DNA of 64,000 bases from an uncultured Alteromonadales bacterium (GCA_937864365.1 CALMJT010000215.1:62001-126000); one strand, 5' to 3'; counted from the first letter of the stretch, positions 1 to 9,093 are shown. Notes: generated by a model not told the origin, from the letters alone. Numbers and translations are program-made.

Positions 1-304
1 AAAAAACATAAAATTGTACAGGTTTATGCATTCCAAAATTCATATATTAATACTCCTGTAAACCACCGACTCGTTTAGACAGAACCGATTAAAATAGATT
101 TTTTCAATTAATATGGGAGGTTATTAACGATTAAAACACTGAAGGGATAAGATCATAAAATCTGACCAAACGTTTCAGATTTATTGGAAACACCAGTTTT
201 AACATGAAACATTAGTCTTTTATTTTTAACACTAAAGTATAAAATGATGTAACGCTATCTGCCTAATCGATCCTGTTATTTCAATTTGAAATATTTATCA
301 AAAC
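1..304. other. Left-edge non-coding stretch upstream of hspQ
   Basis: This AT-rich stretch has no open frame of useful length. It probably carries the hspQ promoter, but I could not pick out a convincing sigma-32 or sigma-70 hexamer pair. No repeat copy of the family described elsewhere is visible here. Confidence 0.5.
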
Positions 305-631
305 ATGAATTCTGATAATTTTTTAAGAAGTAAATTTGTTGTCGGACAATTGGTTTTTCATAAACTGATGAACGAAAAAGCCGTTATTTTCGATGTAGAC
401 CCCTATTTCTCGAAGGATGACGATTGGTACCAGGAGATGGCGACCAATCAACCGGCTAAGAAACAACCTTGGTATCACGTACTGGTCAACAACACGTTGA
501 ATTGCGCTTATGTGGCGGAAGAAAATCTTGCTATGCCACCGGACAAAGAGCCTATCTTGCATCCGCAAATTTTTGACTATTTCACCAGCTACTACGATGG
601 CTATTACCGCCTGAAAATGTTGGCTAATTGA
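305..631 (+). CDS. hspQ: HspQ-type heat shock / hemimethylated-DNA-binding-like protein
   Basis: The 108-residue product matches the small HspQ (YccV-like) family. Family signs are an early KFVVGQLVFHKL segment, a VIFDVDPYFS segment around residues 28-37, and the PWYHVLV core near residue 55, followed by a YVAEENL strand. In enterobacteria HspQ is a heat-induced protein that affects DnaA stability and acts as a specificity enhancer for Lon. The same fold was first described as binding hemimethylated DNA. It stands alone upstream of the holD-like gene, 45 bases away on the same strand. The family call is firm; the physiological role here is inferred. Length is normal for the family. Confidence 0.85.
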   Translation: MNSDNFLRSKFVVGQLVFHKLMNEKAVIFDVDPYFSKDDDWYQEMATNQPAKKQPWYHVLVNNTLNCAYVAEENLAMPPDKEPILHPQIFDYFTSYYDGYYRLKMLAN

Positions 632-676
632 GCGAAAGCCTCTACCATTCGGGTTTACTCGTCTTTCATTCTAAAA

Positions 677-1588
677 GTGTCGTCTAAGCCTGTGTTCGAA
701 AGCCATCGCCACGCCTATTTAAAAGCATTAGGCATTGAAAACTACATGCCTCGCTGGCAACTGCCGGGCGCGCCGATAAGCCCGCAATGCGAGTTTATTG
801 TGCCTGAGCACAACGCTGACGATATCACCGATACAGCGCTACCAGCGCAGGCTTCGGCGCTTATTGAGTCCGCCGTAGCCTCTACTGTTTCTGCGTCTGC
901 AACGATCAGCAAGCGTACAATTACCGAATCACCGATTCATACAACCTCGTTAGAATCGAAACCGGCTGTTAAGCGGCACGCTGAAATCGACGATATACAA
1001 TCTCCCAAATTAGGCGTAAGACCTGCTCTTAAAGAAAATTTCGAGCAACCAAAGCCTCGGATTCAGCAAGCCAACACCACCAATACATCGATTAAACCTG
1101 CAACTAAAAGCGAATCAGCACGTCGGCAAAATGTACGTTTCGCGTTGAATTTTTGGCGAGTGTCTGATGATCTTATGGTTGTTGATTCCCGCCATGCAGA
1201 GCTGGCATTGCCTACCGAAAAACTCTTGGTAAACCTGCTTTTTGCCTTGGGTTTTCCTAAAGAGTTACCCAAAAGTGAAATCATTCGCTGGCCGGTTATT
1301 GAAGCACCGCATCAACCTCAAGATGCCAACGCGGCAAGAGACACGCTTAACGCGTTTATGGATGAAAAGTTTTTGTTAGATCCGGGCAAATATATTTTGC
1401 TGATGGGCGAAGACGCCGCGACCTACTTGCTGGACTCCGATACATCTTTTGCTGACAAACTCGGCAAACAATACCCAATGAGCGCGTTTTCGCTAACTGC
1501 CATTGTTACCCCTAGCCTCTGTGATCTGCTCCAAAATCCGAGTTTAAAGCGTGACACTTGGAACGCCGTGCAAGTACTGCGACGATAA
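677..1588 (+). CDS. HolD-like candidate psi subunit of DNA polymerase III
   Basis: This 303-residue protein starts with GTG. The first 30 residues (HRHAYLKALGIENYMPRW, then LPGAP) resemble the N-terminal peptide of HolD that binds the chi subunit. A long low-complexity linker rich in Ser, Thr, Ala and Lys follows (about residues 45-150), then a folded C-terminal domain ending in VTPSLCDLLQNPSLKRDTW. That end resembles the closing helix of Escherichia coli psi. It sits 13 bases upstream of rimI, as holD does in enterobacteria. Psi links chi and SSB to the clamp loader. The length is about twice that of enterobacterial HolD because of the linker, so annotation pipelines may leave it hypothetical. 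HolC (chi) is also in this window. Confidence 0.55.
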   Translation: MSSKPVFESHRHAYLKALGIENYMPRWQLPGAPISPQCEFIVPEHNADDITDTALPAQASALIESAVASTVSASATISKRTITESPIHTTSLESKPAVKRHAEIDDIQSPKLGVRPALKENFEQPKPRIQQANTTNTSIKPATKSESARRQNVRFALNFWRVSDDLMVVDSRHAELALPTEKLLVNLLFALGFPKELPKSEIIRWPVIEAPHQPQDANAARDTLNAFMDEKFLLDPGKYILLMGEDAATYLLDSDTSFADKLGKQYPMSAFSLTAIVTPSLCDLLQNPSLKRDTWNAVQVLRR

Positions 1589-1601
1589 AAAGACAACCAC
1601 C

Positions 1602-2069
1602 ATGACTGACTCGACGTTATCGCTGCGACCAATGCGCGAATCCGATATAGACGCTGTGTACGAAATTGAATGCGCTAGCCAATTCCACCCTTGGAGCAAG
1701 CAAGAATTTTTAAACTCGTTAAAACCGCATCGCCGCGCTTGGGTGATTGAGCAAGATAGCCAAGTCTGCGCCTTTGCTATTTTTGGTTTACTGGCCGGTG
1801 AATGCGAGCTGCTGACCATTGCCTGTGCAGCCAATGCCCGAAGAAAAGGCTTTGCTAAGACACTCATCGAGCATGCCCTCAAGGAGATTAATCCGGAATC
1901 AATTTTTTTGGAGGTTCGAGCAAGCAATACCAGCGCACAAGCACTTTACGAACAACTCGACTTTCACGAAGTAGGACTGAGGAAAAATTATTATCCCGCA
2001 GAGAATAATAAATTCGAAGACGCGTTGATTATGGTTTGGCAAAATCCAGAAGCCGAATTGACGCTTTAA
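1602..2069 (+). CDS. rimI: Ribosomal protein S18 alanine N-acetyltransferase RimI
   Basis: This is a 155-residue GNAT-fold acetyltransferase. The sequence opens LSLRPMRESDIDAVYEIE and carries the acetyl-CoA site as LLTIACAANARRKGFAKTL, with the R-x-x-G-x-A loop in the middle. FLEVRASNTSAQALYEQLDF is the conserved final part of RimI. The ATG at 1602 gives the normal family length. An upstream in-frame alternative start at 1551 would overlap the preceding gene, so I did not choose it. RimI acetylates the N-terminal alanine of S18 after removal of Met. It forms a two-gene unit with the holD-like gene. Call is firm. Confidence 0.9.
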   Translation: MTDSTLSLRPMRESDIDAVYEIECASQFHPWSKQEFLNSLKPHRRAWVIEQDSQVCAFAIFGLLAGECELLTIACAANARRKGFAKTLIEHALKEINPESIFLEVRASNTSAQALYEQLDFHEVGLRKNYYPAENNKFEDALIMVWQNPEAELTL

Positions 2070-2536
2070 ACTCAGAGTATTATGGCGCCTTAACCCCAAA
2101 AAGTTGAAGCTTATGATGCTATGGCATCGAACGAAATATTTTGGAAATTAGCTTTGGTGGAAGCCCAGAAGACTTAGGCCTTCTAGACTCAACCCGGAAG
2201 TTAGACCAGTCGCTACAACACCCGAACAAACTGCACTCACACCATTTGTTACTGCTGCAATGCCGTGCTTTATATTTTGTCCTAGTATTCCCATAATACC
2301 ACCTTCACTCTGAATTGATGCATTTGAAATAAACCAATTACTAACGTAATTTAAAACAAAGATTACGACAGTGAGCGCAGTTATTATGTTCATAGTGTCG
2401 AGATTGGGTATCGAACCCACTACTTCCACCAAAACTAACTGTTAAAGAATTATAAATTTCCAGACAATGTATCAATATTCTCCAGTGGCTAACAAATAAA
2501 TCCAGCAAATCTATCTACCCATTAAGCACAAGCCGC
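2070..2536. other. Intergenic stretch between convergent rimI and maeA
   Basis: No recognised gene lies here. A minus-strand frame of about 81 codons is listed separately with low confidence. A short palindrome near 2404-2420 looks superficially like a tRNA T-arm but lacks the rest of a tRNA. No strong terminator was seen for either gene. Confidence 0.4.
2148..2393 (-). CDS. Possible small membrane protein, unrecognised
   Basis: From the ATG at 2393 this frame encodes 81 residues. It has one hydrophobic stretch at the start (MNIITALTVVIFVLNYVSNW) and a Gly/Ser/Val-rich second half. There is no clear ribosome binding site, and I recognise no family. It could be a small inner-membrane protein or a chance open frame in an intergenic region. 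An in-frame upstream start at 2432 would add 13 residues read from the T-arm-like palindrome. Confidence 0.25.
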   Translation of the reverse strand: MNIITALTVVIFVLNYVSNWFISNASIQSEGGIMGILGQNIKHGIAAVTNGVSAVCSGVVATGLTSGLSLEGLSLLGFHQS

Positions 2537-4222
2537 CTAGAAAGGCGCTCGCTTATAATTACGATATTCCGGCTTCCAGAAATTCTTTTCAACGCGCTCG
2601 TCGATCTCTGCATCGGTTACCTCTGTGCTTACGCCATCTAATATTGCTTGACGATAAACAGCTTTGGCAATGACCGGGCTGATACTGCGACTGTCGGCAA
2701 TGGAGGGTAATAAGGCACCAGAACCGCGATTTGCTAAGGGCGATAAAGACGCTAAAGCGCGAGCCGCAGCCTTGATCATGCCGTCGGTAATGCGACTGGC
2801 CATGCTGGAAATAACACCAAGCCCTAAACCCGGAAAGATAAAGCTACTGCTGCACTGGGCGATCTCAAACAGCTCGCCAGCGTGATTGACCGGTGGAAAG
2901 GCAACACCGGTTGCAACGATGGCCTGGCCACGCGTCCAGCGTAGTAGGTCGCGAGGCTCTGCTTCAAGCCCCGAGGTTGGATTCGATAAAGGCATGATTA
3001 CCGGCTGATCGCAGTGTTCATGCATCTTAGAAACGACGGCCTCCGAAAATAATCCGGGCTGACTCGAAACACCAATCAAAACACTCGGCTTGGCATTAGT
3101 GACCACATCGATCAAGCCAATAGCATCTGTATTTTGGGTTTTCCAGCCTTTTAACGCCGCCTTAGATTGAGCAAAAGGTGACTGAAAATCTTGCAGATTC
3201 GCCATCTTATCTTGCAAGAGACCCCAGCGATCGACCATGTAGATTTTCGCGAGCGCCTGTGACTCTTTTAAGCCTTCAGACGCCATCTCTTCAACCAATA
3301 GCTCGGCGATATTACATCCCAAAGGCCCGGCACCGAGAATACAGACGGTTTGCTCGCTAAGCTTTTGGTTTTTATAGCGGCTAGCGGCAATTACCGAGGC
3401 CAGTGTCGCGGCGGCAGTGCCTTGGATATCGTCATTGAAGCAGCAAAGCTTGTCTTTGTAGCGATTCAAAATATAGGTGGCGTTGGTTTGCGCAAAGTCT
3501 TCGAATTGCAGCAAGGCATTAGGCCAGCGGCGTTTTACCGCGGCTACAAACTCGTCGATAAATTCGTCGTATTCGTCGCCGGTAATGCGACGGTGACGCC
3601 ATCCCATATACAACGGATCATTGATTAACTTTTCATTGTTACAACCTGCGTCTAGCACCACCGGCAGAGTATAGGCGGGGCTGATACCGCCACAGGCCAC
3701 ATAAAGCGATAGCTTACCAATGGGAATACCCATGCCACCGATACCTTGATCACCCAAACCTAGAATTCGCTCGCCATCGGTGACCACAATGGTCTTTACA
3801 TTGTGTTTGGTCGCGTTTTGCAAAACGTCGTCGAGATTATCGAGATCTGGATACGAAATGAACAAGCCGCGGTGGCGTCGATAAATATGGGAAAACTGCT
3901 GGCAAGCCTGCGCAACCGTGGGTATGTAGATAAGTGGAATGATTTCTTCGAGGTGATCAACCATCAAACGATAAAACAGAGTTTCATTGGTATCTTGAAT
4001 ATTGCGCAGATAAATATGTTTACTGATATCGGAAGTGAACGTATTGAGCTGTTCGTATGCGCGCTCTTTTTGCTCTTCAATGGTTTCGATGGTGTGCGGG
4101 ATTAAACCGACCAAATTAAAGTGTTCACGCTCGGTTTGCGTAAAAGCACTGCCTTTATTCAGCAGCGGCGTATCTAATAATGCGGGACCGGCAAACGGCA
4201 CGTAAAGTGGTCTCTGTTTCAT
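2537..4222 (-). CDS. maeA: NAD-dependent malic enzyme (oxaloacetate-decarboxylating)
   Basis: The 561-residue protein is a full-length large-type malic enzyme. It converts malate to pyruvate and CO2 with reduction of NAD. Visible are the N-terminal domain with [17 protein letters not shown], the catalytic Tyr region, the [20 protein letters not shown] motif, the metal-binding FEDFAQTNA and [13 protein letters not shown] segments, and the dinucleotide fold [17 protein letters not shown]. The C-terminal [11 protein letters not shown] matches the MaeA/SfcA group rather than the MaeB type, since no phosphotransacetylase domain is fused. It is divergent from hpf, so 4223-4503 should hold both promoters. 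Call is firm. Confidence 0.95.
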   Translation of the reverse strand: MKQRPLYVPFAGPALLDTPLLNKGSAFTQTEREHFNLVGLIPHTIETIEEQKERAYEQLNTFTSDISKHIYLRNIQDTNETLFYRLMVDHLEEIIPLIYIPTVAQACQQFSHIYRRHRGLFISYPDLDNLDDVLQNATKHNVKTIVVTDGERILGLGDQGIGGMGIPIGKLSLYVACGGISPAYTLPVVLDAGCNNEKLINDPLYMGWRHRRITGDEYDEFIDEFVAAVKRRWPNALLQFEDFAQTNATYILNRYKDKLCCFNDDIQGTAAATLASVIAASRYKNQKLSEQTVCILGAGPLGCNIAELLVEEMASEGLKESQALAKIYMVDRWGLLQDKMANLQDFQSPFAQSKAALKGWKTQNTDAIGLIDVVTNAKPSVLIGVSSQPGLFSEAVVSKMHEHCDQPVIMPLSNPTSGLEAEPRDLLRWTRGQAIVATGVAFPPVNHAGELFEIAQCSSSFIFPGLGLGVISSMASRITDGMIKAAARALASLSPLANRGSGALLPSIADSRSISPVIAKAVYRQAILDGVSTEVTDAEIDERVEKNFWKPEYRNYKRAPF

Positions 4223-4387
4223 TCTGAGCCTTGCTAAAGAAACCTGTGATAAAAGAATTACCTAAAAACAGTATGCCTAGAATTCTACCTGTTTTTTGCA
4301 GTGATGGATGCAATTGTTTACCCGTTTTGTGTATAAAACGAAACTAATTCACCTCTAAATATACCAAGGTATATAACAGAATTTTTT

Positions 4388-4401
4388 TCGATCACGGTCA
4401 A
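4388..4401 (+). promoter_or_regulatory. Candidate FNR/Anr-type box upstream of hpf
   Basis: TCGAT-CACG-GTCAA differs at one position from the Anr-type pattern TTGAT-N4-GTCAA. A second half-match, TTGATCACTTGAA, lies at 4432-4444, and a third TTTGATC follows near 4451. The spacing of about 100 bases to the hpf start is plausible for activation. The site also faces the divergent maeA promoter. This is pattern recognition only. Confidence 0.3.
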
Positions 4402-4503
4402 ATTTTCAGTAACAAAAAAAATAAATCTGTTTTGATCACTTGAAATTAACTTTGATCGGACTTAGTTTTAGTAATGCAAGTGAAAACAACAAGAGGAATC
4501 ATT

Positions 4504-4812
4504 ATGCAAATAGAAATTTCTGGTCACCACATCGAAGTTACCGAAGCTATGCGCAACAACGTTGAAGAAAGACTCCAGCGCCTTGTTAGCCACTACCCTT
4601 CTCTCGATAAAATTTCTGTTTTCCTCACCGTCGAACGCAAAGAACAAAGTGCCGAAATAACAGCCCAATATATGGGCGCACAAGTTGCAGTAAATGCAAA
4701 AGATCACGATCTTTACGCAGCAATTGCTGCAGCTGCTAAAAAAATGGATTCCGCATTAGGTCATCGTAAAGGCCAATTGCATGCCAACGATAAACACAAA
4801 CCAGCCGCATAA
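4504..4812 (+). CDS. hpf: Short-form ribosome hibernation promoting factor (HPF/YfiA family)
   Basis: The 102-residue product begins MQIEISGHHIEVTEAMRNNV and continues with EERLQRLVSHY, the classic start of HPF. VNAKDHDLYAAIAAAAKKMDSAL forms the second helix. HPF binds the 30S A and P sites and promotes 100S dimer formation in stationary phase. A good AGAGGA site lies 7-8 bases before the ATG at 4504. An earlier in-frame start at 4474 lacks this support. The basic tail HRKGQLHANDKHKPAA is short, so this is not the long form with a dimerisation domain. Unlike the usual arrangement, it is not next to rpoN or ptsN. FNR-like boxes upstream hint at oxygen-linked control. Confidence 0.9.
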   Translation: MQIEISGHHIEVTEAMRNNVEERLQRLVSHYPSLDKISVFLTVERKEQSAEITAQYMGAQVAVNAKDHDLYAAIAAAAKKMDSALGHRKGQLHANDKHKPAA

Positions 4813-4823
4813 TTAATTACCAT

Positions 4824-4860
4824 GTTTTACTAAATTACCCACGCGGTAATTTAGTAAAAC
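4824..4860 (+). terminator. Perfect 16-bp hairpin just after hpf
   Basis: The arms GTTTTACTAAATTACC (4824-4839) and its exact complement (4845-4860) enclose a five-base loop. It starts 12 bases after the hpf stop codon. There is no T-run, so it may stabilise the hpf mRNA 3' end or end transcription in another way. Confidence 0.55.
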
Positions 4861-5068
4861 CTATCCAATAAAACACAGTCAGTAAAACATTGTCAGTAAA
4901 ATAAATCGCGTTGATTTCAAATTGAAATAAATACACGCTTTTAATTCCTGCGCTTTATTTACAATTCCCTTCTTGCTTGCCATCTTCCTGTATTTTAAAT
5001 AATTCAGTTGTGTATTTTTTACGATAAAAAATAATTTAAATCGTTTATGTTTATGTTCGTTAATACAA

Positions 5069-5095
5069 AAAAAGGCTCCATAAAGAAGCCTTTTT
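5069..5095. terminator. Bidirectional intrinsic terminator downstream of cysH
   Basis: The stem AAAAAGGCT / AGCCTTTTT (9 bp) with a nine-base loop is flanked by A and T runs. It therefore has a T-run in either direction. It lies 43 bases beyond the cysH stop and can serve both convergent transcripts. Confidence 0.75.
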
Positions 5096-5137
5096 AATGC
5101 AATTTATATTGCGCTGGTTATTTTTACAGATTTTTAA

Positions 5138-5767
5138 TTAGCCAACGTGTAAACCGCACTCACGATTTTTAAGAACCTTGGTTGGGTCGTAATAATCGTC
5201 TTCGTTTTCAAGACCTTTTTCGTACAAATATTCTTCCATGTCGAGCTCGGTCCAATAAAATACCGGCGCCACTTTAATTAAACCGGTTTTACCATCAATG
5301 GTTACTACATCTAAAGAATCTCTAAAGGGAGTTTGTTCTTTTCGAATGGCAGTAAACCAAACCTCTGGTTGATGCTCGCTCATAGCGCGATTAAATGGTT
5401 CTAATTTTACTTCTTGCGTGAAGGCATCATGAGCAACGGTATCATCGATATCAGGAATACCGCCAAGAGTAACTTCACGGCGTTTTGCGGTTACACGCGG
5501 TGTGTAATAAAACATGTTCAAGTTGAGTTTTTTGATCAAAGCGTCTGCAAAACGATAGGTAGCTTCGGTGTTGTATCCGTGGTCAACGCAAATCACCGGC
5601 ATACTTGGCGCTTGTTCGTTGATCATGTTTAAGATCACGGCTTCGAAGGGACCGAAATTCGTGGTAACCAATGTTTTTTTATTCAATGACAACGCCCAAC
5701 GAATAATCTCTTCGGGTCTGGCATCTTTGAGTTCGGCGTTGACTTTTGCAATGTCGATATCGGTCAT
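5138..5767 (-). CDS. cysH: Phosphoadenylyl-sulfate reductase (CysH family)
   Basis: This 209-residue protein is of the PAPS/APS reductase family and reduces activated sulfate to sulfite for cysteine synthesis. Signs are TTNFGPFEAVILNMI in the nucleotide site, ICVDHGYNTEATYRF, WFTAIRKEQTPFRD and the C-terminal KNRECGLHVG, which carries the catalytic Cys. The paired cysteines (CC and CxxC) that bind the [4Fe-4S] cluster of APS-type enzymes are absent, which points to the PAPS type. It is somewhat shorter than the E. coli protein at the N-terminus. A GGAG site precedes the ATG at 5767. It stands alone, not with cysDN or cysIJ. Confidence 0.88.
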   Translation of the reverse strand: MTDIDIAKVNAELKDARPEEIIRWALSLNKKTLVTTNFGPFEAVILNMINEQAPSMPVICVDHGYNTEATYRFADALIKKLNLNMFYYTPRVTAKRREVTLGGIPDIDDTVAHDAFTQEVKLEPFNRAMSEHQPEVWFTAIRKEQTPFRDSLDVVTIDGKTGLIKVAPVFYWTELDMEEYLYEKGLENEDDYYDPTKVLKNRECGLHVG

Positions 5768-5984
5768 AGTTATACTCCGTCGGAATCGGCCGCGTACAGG
5801 CCGAGATAAATCGTAGCGCTATTCTAACATTTTAAGCCTCTAGCTTGTAACGTAAGACTTTGGCAGAATCGCCCAAACCACAGACTGTCATTATTTCACT
5901 CCATACTGATCCTATTTATCCGTCTATAGCGAAACTATCTACAACTATCGTTTTACAGCGAACTTTTTGAGTCTTAAACAAGCT

Positions 5985-6698
5985 ATGCCTATCAAATGTA
6001 TTGGTCACCGCGGCGGCGGTATGTCGGCGGGTTTTGCAGAAAACTCTCTTGCTTCGATCGAGCACGGACTCTCATTGGGTGTCGATGGCATTGAGATCGA
6101 CGTTTGGGATTGCCAAGGCGAGCTGCTGGTTTTTCACGACCGTCGCCTAGGTCGAGTGTTGTCTGGTAATGAATTATTACTTGAGCTTTCACCTCAAGCG
6201 CTAAAAGCTCGCGCCAGAAAGCAAGGCTTTGAACTGCCAACACTGCAAGAAGTTATGACGTTGATTGGCGACCGAGCATTTTTGAACATTGAAATCAAAG
6301 GCCCGAACTGCGCACATTTGGTGGCAAAAACGATTGAAGCTCAAGTCATTGATGCACAAAGAACCTACGAACAGTACGTTGTTTCTAGTTTTGATCATCA
6401 CCAGATTCAAAACCTACTCACCATCAATGAGCGCATTCCTCGCGGCGTACTTATTGAAGGTGTGCCTTTAGACATTATCGCGTCCTGCAAAGCCTTAAAA
6501 GCTCACTTTTTAGGCGCCGGACTGACTTACATTCGACAACATCTGATTGATGACAGCCACCGTATAGGAACCGAATTTTGGGTGTACACCGTTAATCATC
6601 TCGACGACATCAGACACTTAGACGCCATGGGAGTCGACGCTGTATTTACGGATTTGCCGCAACTAATGATGAACCCAGAATTGGCTGAGGTGGTTTAG
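5985..6698 (+). CDS. Glycerophosphodiester phosphodiesterase
   Basis: This GDPD-family TIM-barrel enzyme (about 237 residues from the ATG at 5985) hydrolyses glycerophosphodiesters to glycerol-3-phosphate and an alcohol. The catalytic region is clear: IGHRGGG, then AENSLASIEHGLSLGVDGIEIDVWDC, with HDRRLGRV following (the two His and the Glu/Asp metal ligands). FLNIEIKGPN carries the conserved Glu and Lys. WVYTVN and GVDAVFTDLP close the barrel. There is no signal peptide, so it is the cytosolic UgpQ-like kind rather than periplasmic GlpQ. A TTG six codons upstream (5967) is an alternative start. It converges with the DUF255 gene, 13 bases apart. Confidence 0.88.
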   Translation: MPIKCIGHRGGGMSAGFAENSLASIEHGLSLGVDGIEIDVWDCQGELLVFHDRRLGRVLSGNELLLELSPQALKARARKQGFELPTLQEVMTLIGDRAFLNIEIKGPNCAHLVAKTIEAQVIDAQRTYEQYVVSSFDHHQIQNLLTINERIPRGVLIEGVPLDIIASCKALKAHFLGAGLTYIRQHLIDDSHRIGTEFWVYTVNHLDDIRHLDAMGVDAVFTDLPQLMMNPELAEVV

Positions 6699-6711
6699 GC
6701 GAAGAGTCGAG

Positions 6712-8793
6712 TTACTGAATCTTGTCGCCGGTTGTGAGAGGTTGAGCAGCGAGGGCATCGACAATGGCGGATTCTAAGCTCTCATAGGATTCAAGTTCGT
6801 TTTGCTGGTCTGCGCCAATACATAATAAAGCGCGCGTAGGCTCTGCATCTAGAGTGGGATCTGTAAGCACATCATCAACCACTGCATAACAATGAATATC
6901 GTTGATGAATTTTGCAACCAATCGCTCACGCCAAACGCCTGCCTCAGGCCCAGTTAACATGACTTGTACAGGCGGATACTTCAGCTCCACCAAGGCTTGT
7001 AGCAAACTGTCGTGCAACTGCGGTTGCAACTCAATGGATGTCCACAAGGCCTGCAAAATTTCTCCGGCCTTATCAAAATAACGTTGCTCAGAAGACAAAT
7101 TACCCAAACGAGCAAAAACCTTAGCGGCGATGCCATTACCCGCAGGTGTTACTCGATCGTAAATGGGTTTACTGCGATAGATCAGCTGCTCGTGTTCGTC
7201 ACTGCTGAAATACAAGCTACCGGTTTCGGGATCATTGAAGTTATCCATAACGAAATCGGCAAGTTGAACCAACAATCGGAAATCTTGATCTCGCCAGTTA
7301 GATTGCAGCGACTCCAATATGGCATCCATTAAGAACACGTAATCGTCCAAGAAACCCAGAATCTTCGCTTCGCCACCTTGCCAAGTCGCGTAAAGGCGAC
7401 CGTCGATCCACAGATTGTGGCTGATAAAATCCAAACATTCTTGAGCGGCATTGATCATCGATACATCATTCAAGATGCGACCCGCGATGGATAAACCACG
7501 AATAGCCAGCGCATTGCTGGCACACAAGATCTTATGATCGCGCTCAGGTGCGGGACGCCGTCGTCGAGCGGCCAACAATTTCGCCAAAGCACGCCGATAA
7601 ACTTGGTTAACAACTTTTGGCTCGATATCTAAAACAGACACCACATCGGCAACGCGTCCCACAATTTGCAGATGCCACAATCCCAAAAAGTTGGGCATGC
7701 CTTGCCATTTGCACAGTATCGACATAACTCGATATTCGATGGGCGTTAACAGACGTTTAAGCTCTTCGGTTTGCCAGCAGTAATAACCGCCATCGCCGCG
7801 TTCGCTGTCGGCATCCAGCGCGCTGTAAAAAGCACCATAACCGTTGGACATTTCTGCGCACATCCAACTGGCAATACCCTGCGCCGTTTTGGCAAACAAT
7901 TGCGAGTTAAACACCCGCGCTGATTCCGCATAGATAGCCAGTAGCGAAGCGTTGTCGTAAAGCATTTTCTCAAAATGAGGAATGCTCCAGGTGGCATCCG
8001 TGGAGTAACGAAAGAAACCTCCGGCAAGAACATCGCGAATGCCGCCTCGGGCCATCATGGCTAAGGTCAACTGCAAGTGTTGTCGAGCACGCTTACCCAG
8101 TAGTGAATCTTCACGGCCAGCAATCATTAATCGCTGTAATTGGAATGACAACGCAAATTTTGGCGCTTCGCCAAAGCCTCCGTGTTGTGGGTCGGCTTGT
8201 TGCAGCAGATTACGAACCGCCGCTTGGGCAGGATCTAATGAAAAATATTCCGAAGGAATAGGCTTTTGAATATGTGCGTCGAGCTGATTGTAGCCATTTC
8301 TGACCTGTTCGATCATCGCGTGATACTGTTCTTGATCACCGTGATAAAAACCAAGCACACGCTGCATTAAATCAGCAAAACCTAATTGAATGGTATTGGA
8401 TGTTGGCGGGTAATAGGTGCCAACCACAAAAGGGTACAAAGTCTGCGGACACAAAAATACCGTGAGTGGCCAGCCACCGGGTTGGCCCGCTAATAATTGA
8501 TGACCGGTTTGGTAAATATCATCAATGTCTGGACGTTCTTCGCGATCGACCTTAATACAAATAAAATTTTCGTTAAGTTCGCGGGCAATTGCAGGACTGC
8601 TAAAGGTCTCACTGGCCATGACTCGGCACCAATGATTAGCGCTATAACCTACAGAAAGGAAAATCGGTTTGTTGGACAGGCGTGCATCCTCGAGAACCTT
8701 TGGGCTCCAAGTCTGCCAATGAACGGGGTTGTCTTTGTGTTGCAACAAATAAGGGCTGGATTCTTCAGCCAAAATGTTTGCATAAGAGGTCAT
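6712..8793 (-). CDS. DUF255 / YyaL-type thioredoxin-fold and (alpha/alpha)6-barrel protein
   Basis: This 693-residue protein belongs to the YyaL / SPATA20 family. The N-terminal thioredoxin-like domain has SSPYLLQHKDNPVHW, FLSVGYS, KVDREERPDID and GGWPLTVFLCP. A long helical barrel follows, containing the HFEKMLYDNASLLAIY and DADSERGDGGYYCW motifs typical of the family. In most members I recall, the thioredoxin-like motif reads CHWCH. Here residues 53-57 read N-H-W-C-R, so the first Cys and the last His are replaced. The biochemical role of the family is not settled. Start is the ATG at 8793; a TTG just before it is less likely. The two domains are intact and there is no frameshift. Confidence 0.85.
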   Translation of the reverse strand: MTSYANILAEESSPYLLQHKDNPVHWQTWSPKVLEDARLSNKPIFLSVGYSANHWCRVMASETFSSPAIARELNENFICIKVDREERPDIDDIYQTGHQLLAGQPGGWPLTVFLCPQTLYPFVVGTYYPPTSNTIQLGFADLMQRVLGFYHGDQEQYHAMIEQVRNGYNQLDAHIQKPIPSEYFSLDPAQAAVRNLLQQADPQHGGFGEAPKFALSFQLQRLMIAGREDSLLGKRARQHLQLTLAMMARGGIRDVLAGGFFRYSTDATWSIPHFEKMLYDNASLLAIYAESARVFNSQLFAKTAQGIASWMCAEMSNGYGAFYSALDADSERGDGGYYCWQTEELKRLLTPIEYRVMSILCKWQGMPNFLGLWHLQIVGRVADVVSVLDIEPKVVNQVYRRALAKLLAARRRRPAPERDHKILCASNALAIRGLSIAGRILNDVSMINAAQECLDFISHNLWIDGRLYATWQGGEAKILGFLDDYVFLMDAILESLQSNWRDQDFRLLVQLADFVMDNFNDPETGSLYFSSDEHEQLIYRSKPIYDRVTPAGNGIAAKVFARLGNLSSEQRYFDKAGEILQALWTSIELQPQLHDSLLQALVELKYPPVQVMLTGPEAGVWRERLVAKFINDIHCYAVVDDVLTDPTLDAEPTRALLCIGADQQNELESYESLESAIVDALAAQPLTTGDKIQ

Positions 8794-9093
8794 CAATTTT
8801 TGCCTGTCCTGACATTTTTCTGAGACAAAACAACGGGAATTTGGGTTTCTTATTCCAAAAAAATTGTTAAGTAAACAGAAATAGCACGTTCCGTGCTGAA
8901 AATCCCTGACGCGCTCATCGCTTATGAAATTTTGCGCAAAACGGCTTTGTACCGAACTTTAGGCCAAGTGTCTACTTTATCAATCTAACTTTACTTGAAC
9001 GCTAATAATTTATTTTCGAATAAATTTAGCGTAAACAGATCTATAAATATCGAAGAATTTTTTCGTTTTATTTTTTGCAATAAATAAGAATAT

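Larger units (their letters stand above)
4813..5137. other. Intergenic stretch between convergent hpf and cysH
   Basis: It contains the two hairpins listed separately (4824-4860 and 5069-5095). The region between them has three loosely repeated AGTAAAA(C) units near 4853-4902. No gene is seen. Confidence 0.5.

Noticed and set aside
2404-2432. T-arm-like palindrome (GGGTTCGATACCC on the minus strand, ending CCACCA on the plus strand), suggesting a tRNA or attachment-site fragment
   Set aside because: No matching acceptor, D-arm or anticodon arm was found upstream in either direction, the T-loop is canonical on only one strand and the CCA is on the other. Probably chance.
8880-8898. Hairpin AGCACG / CGTGCT after the DUF3080 gene as its terminator
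   Set aside because: Six base pairs only, about 200 bases past the stop and with no adjoining T-run.
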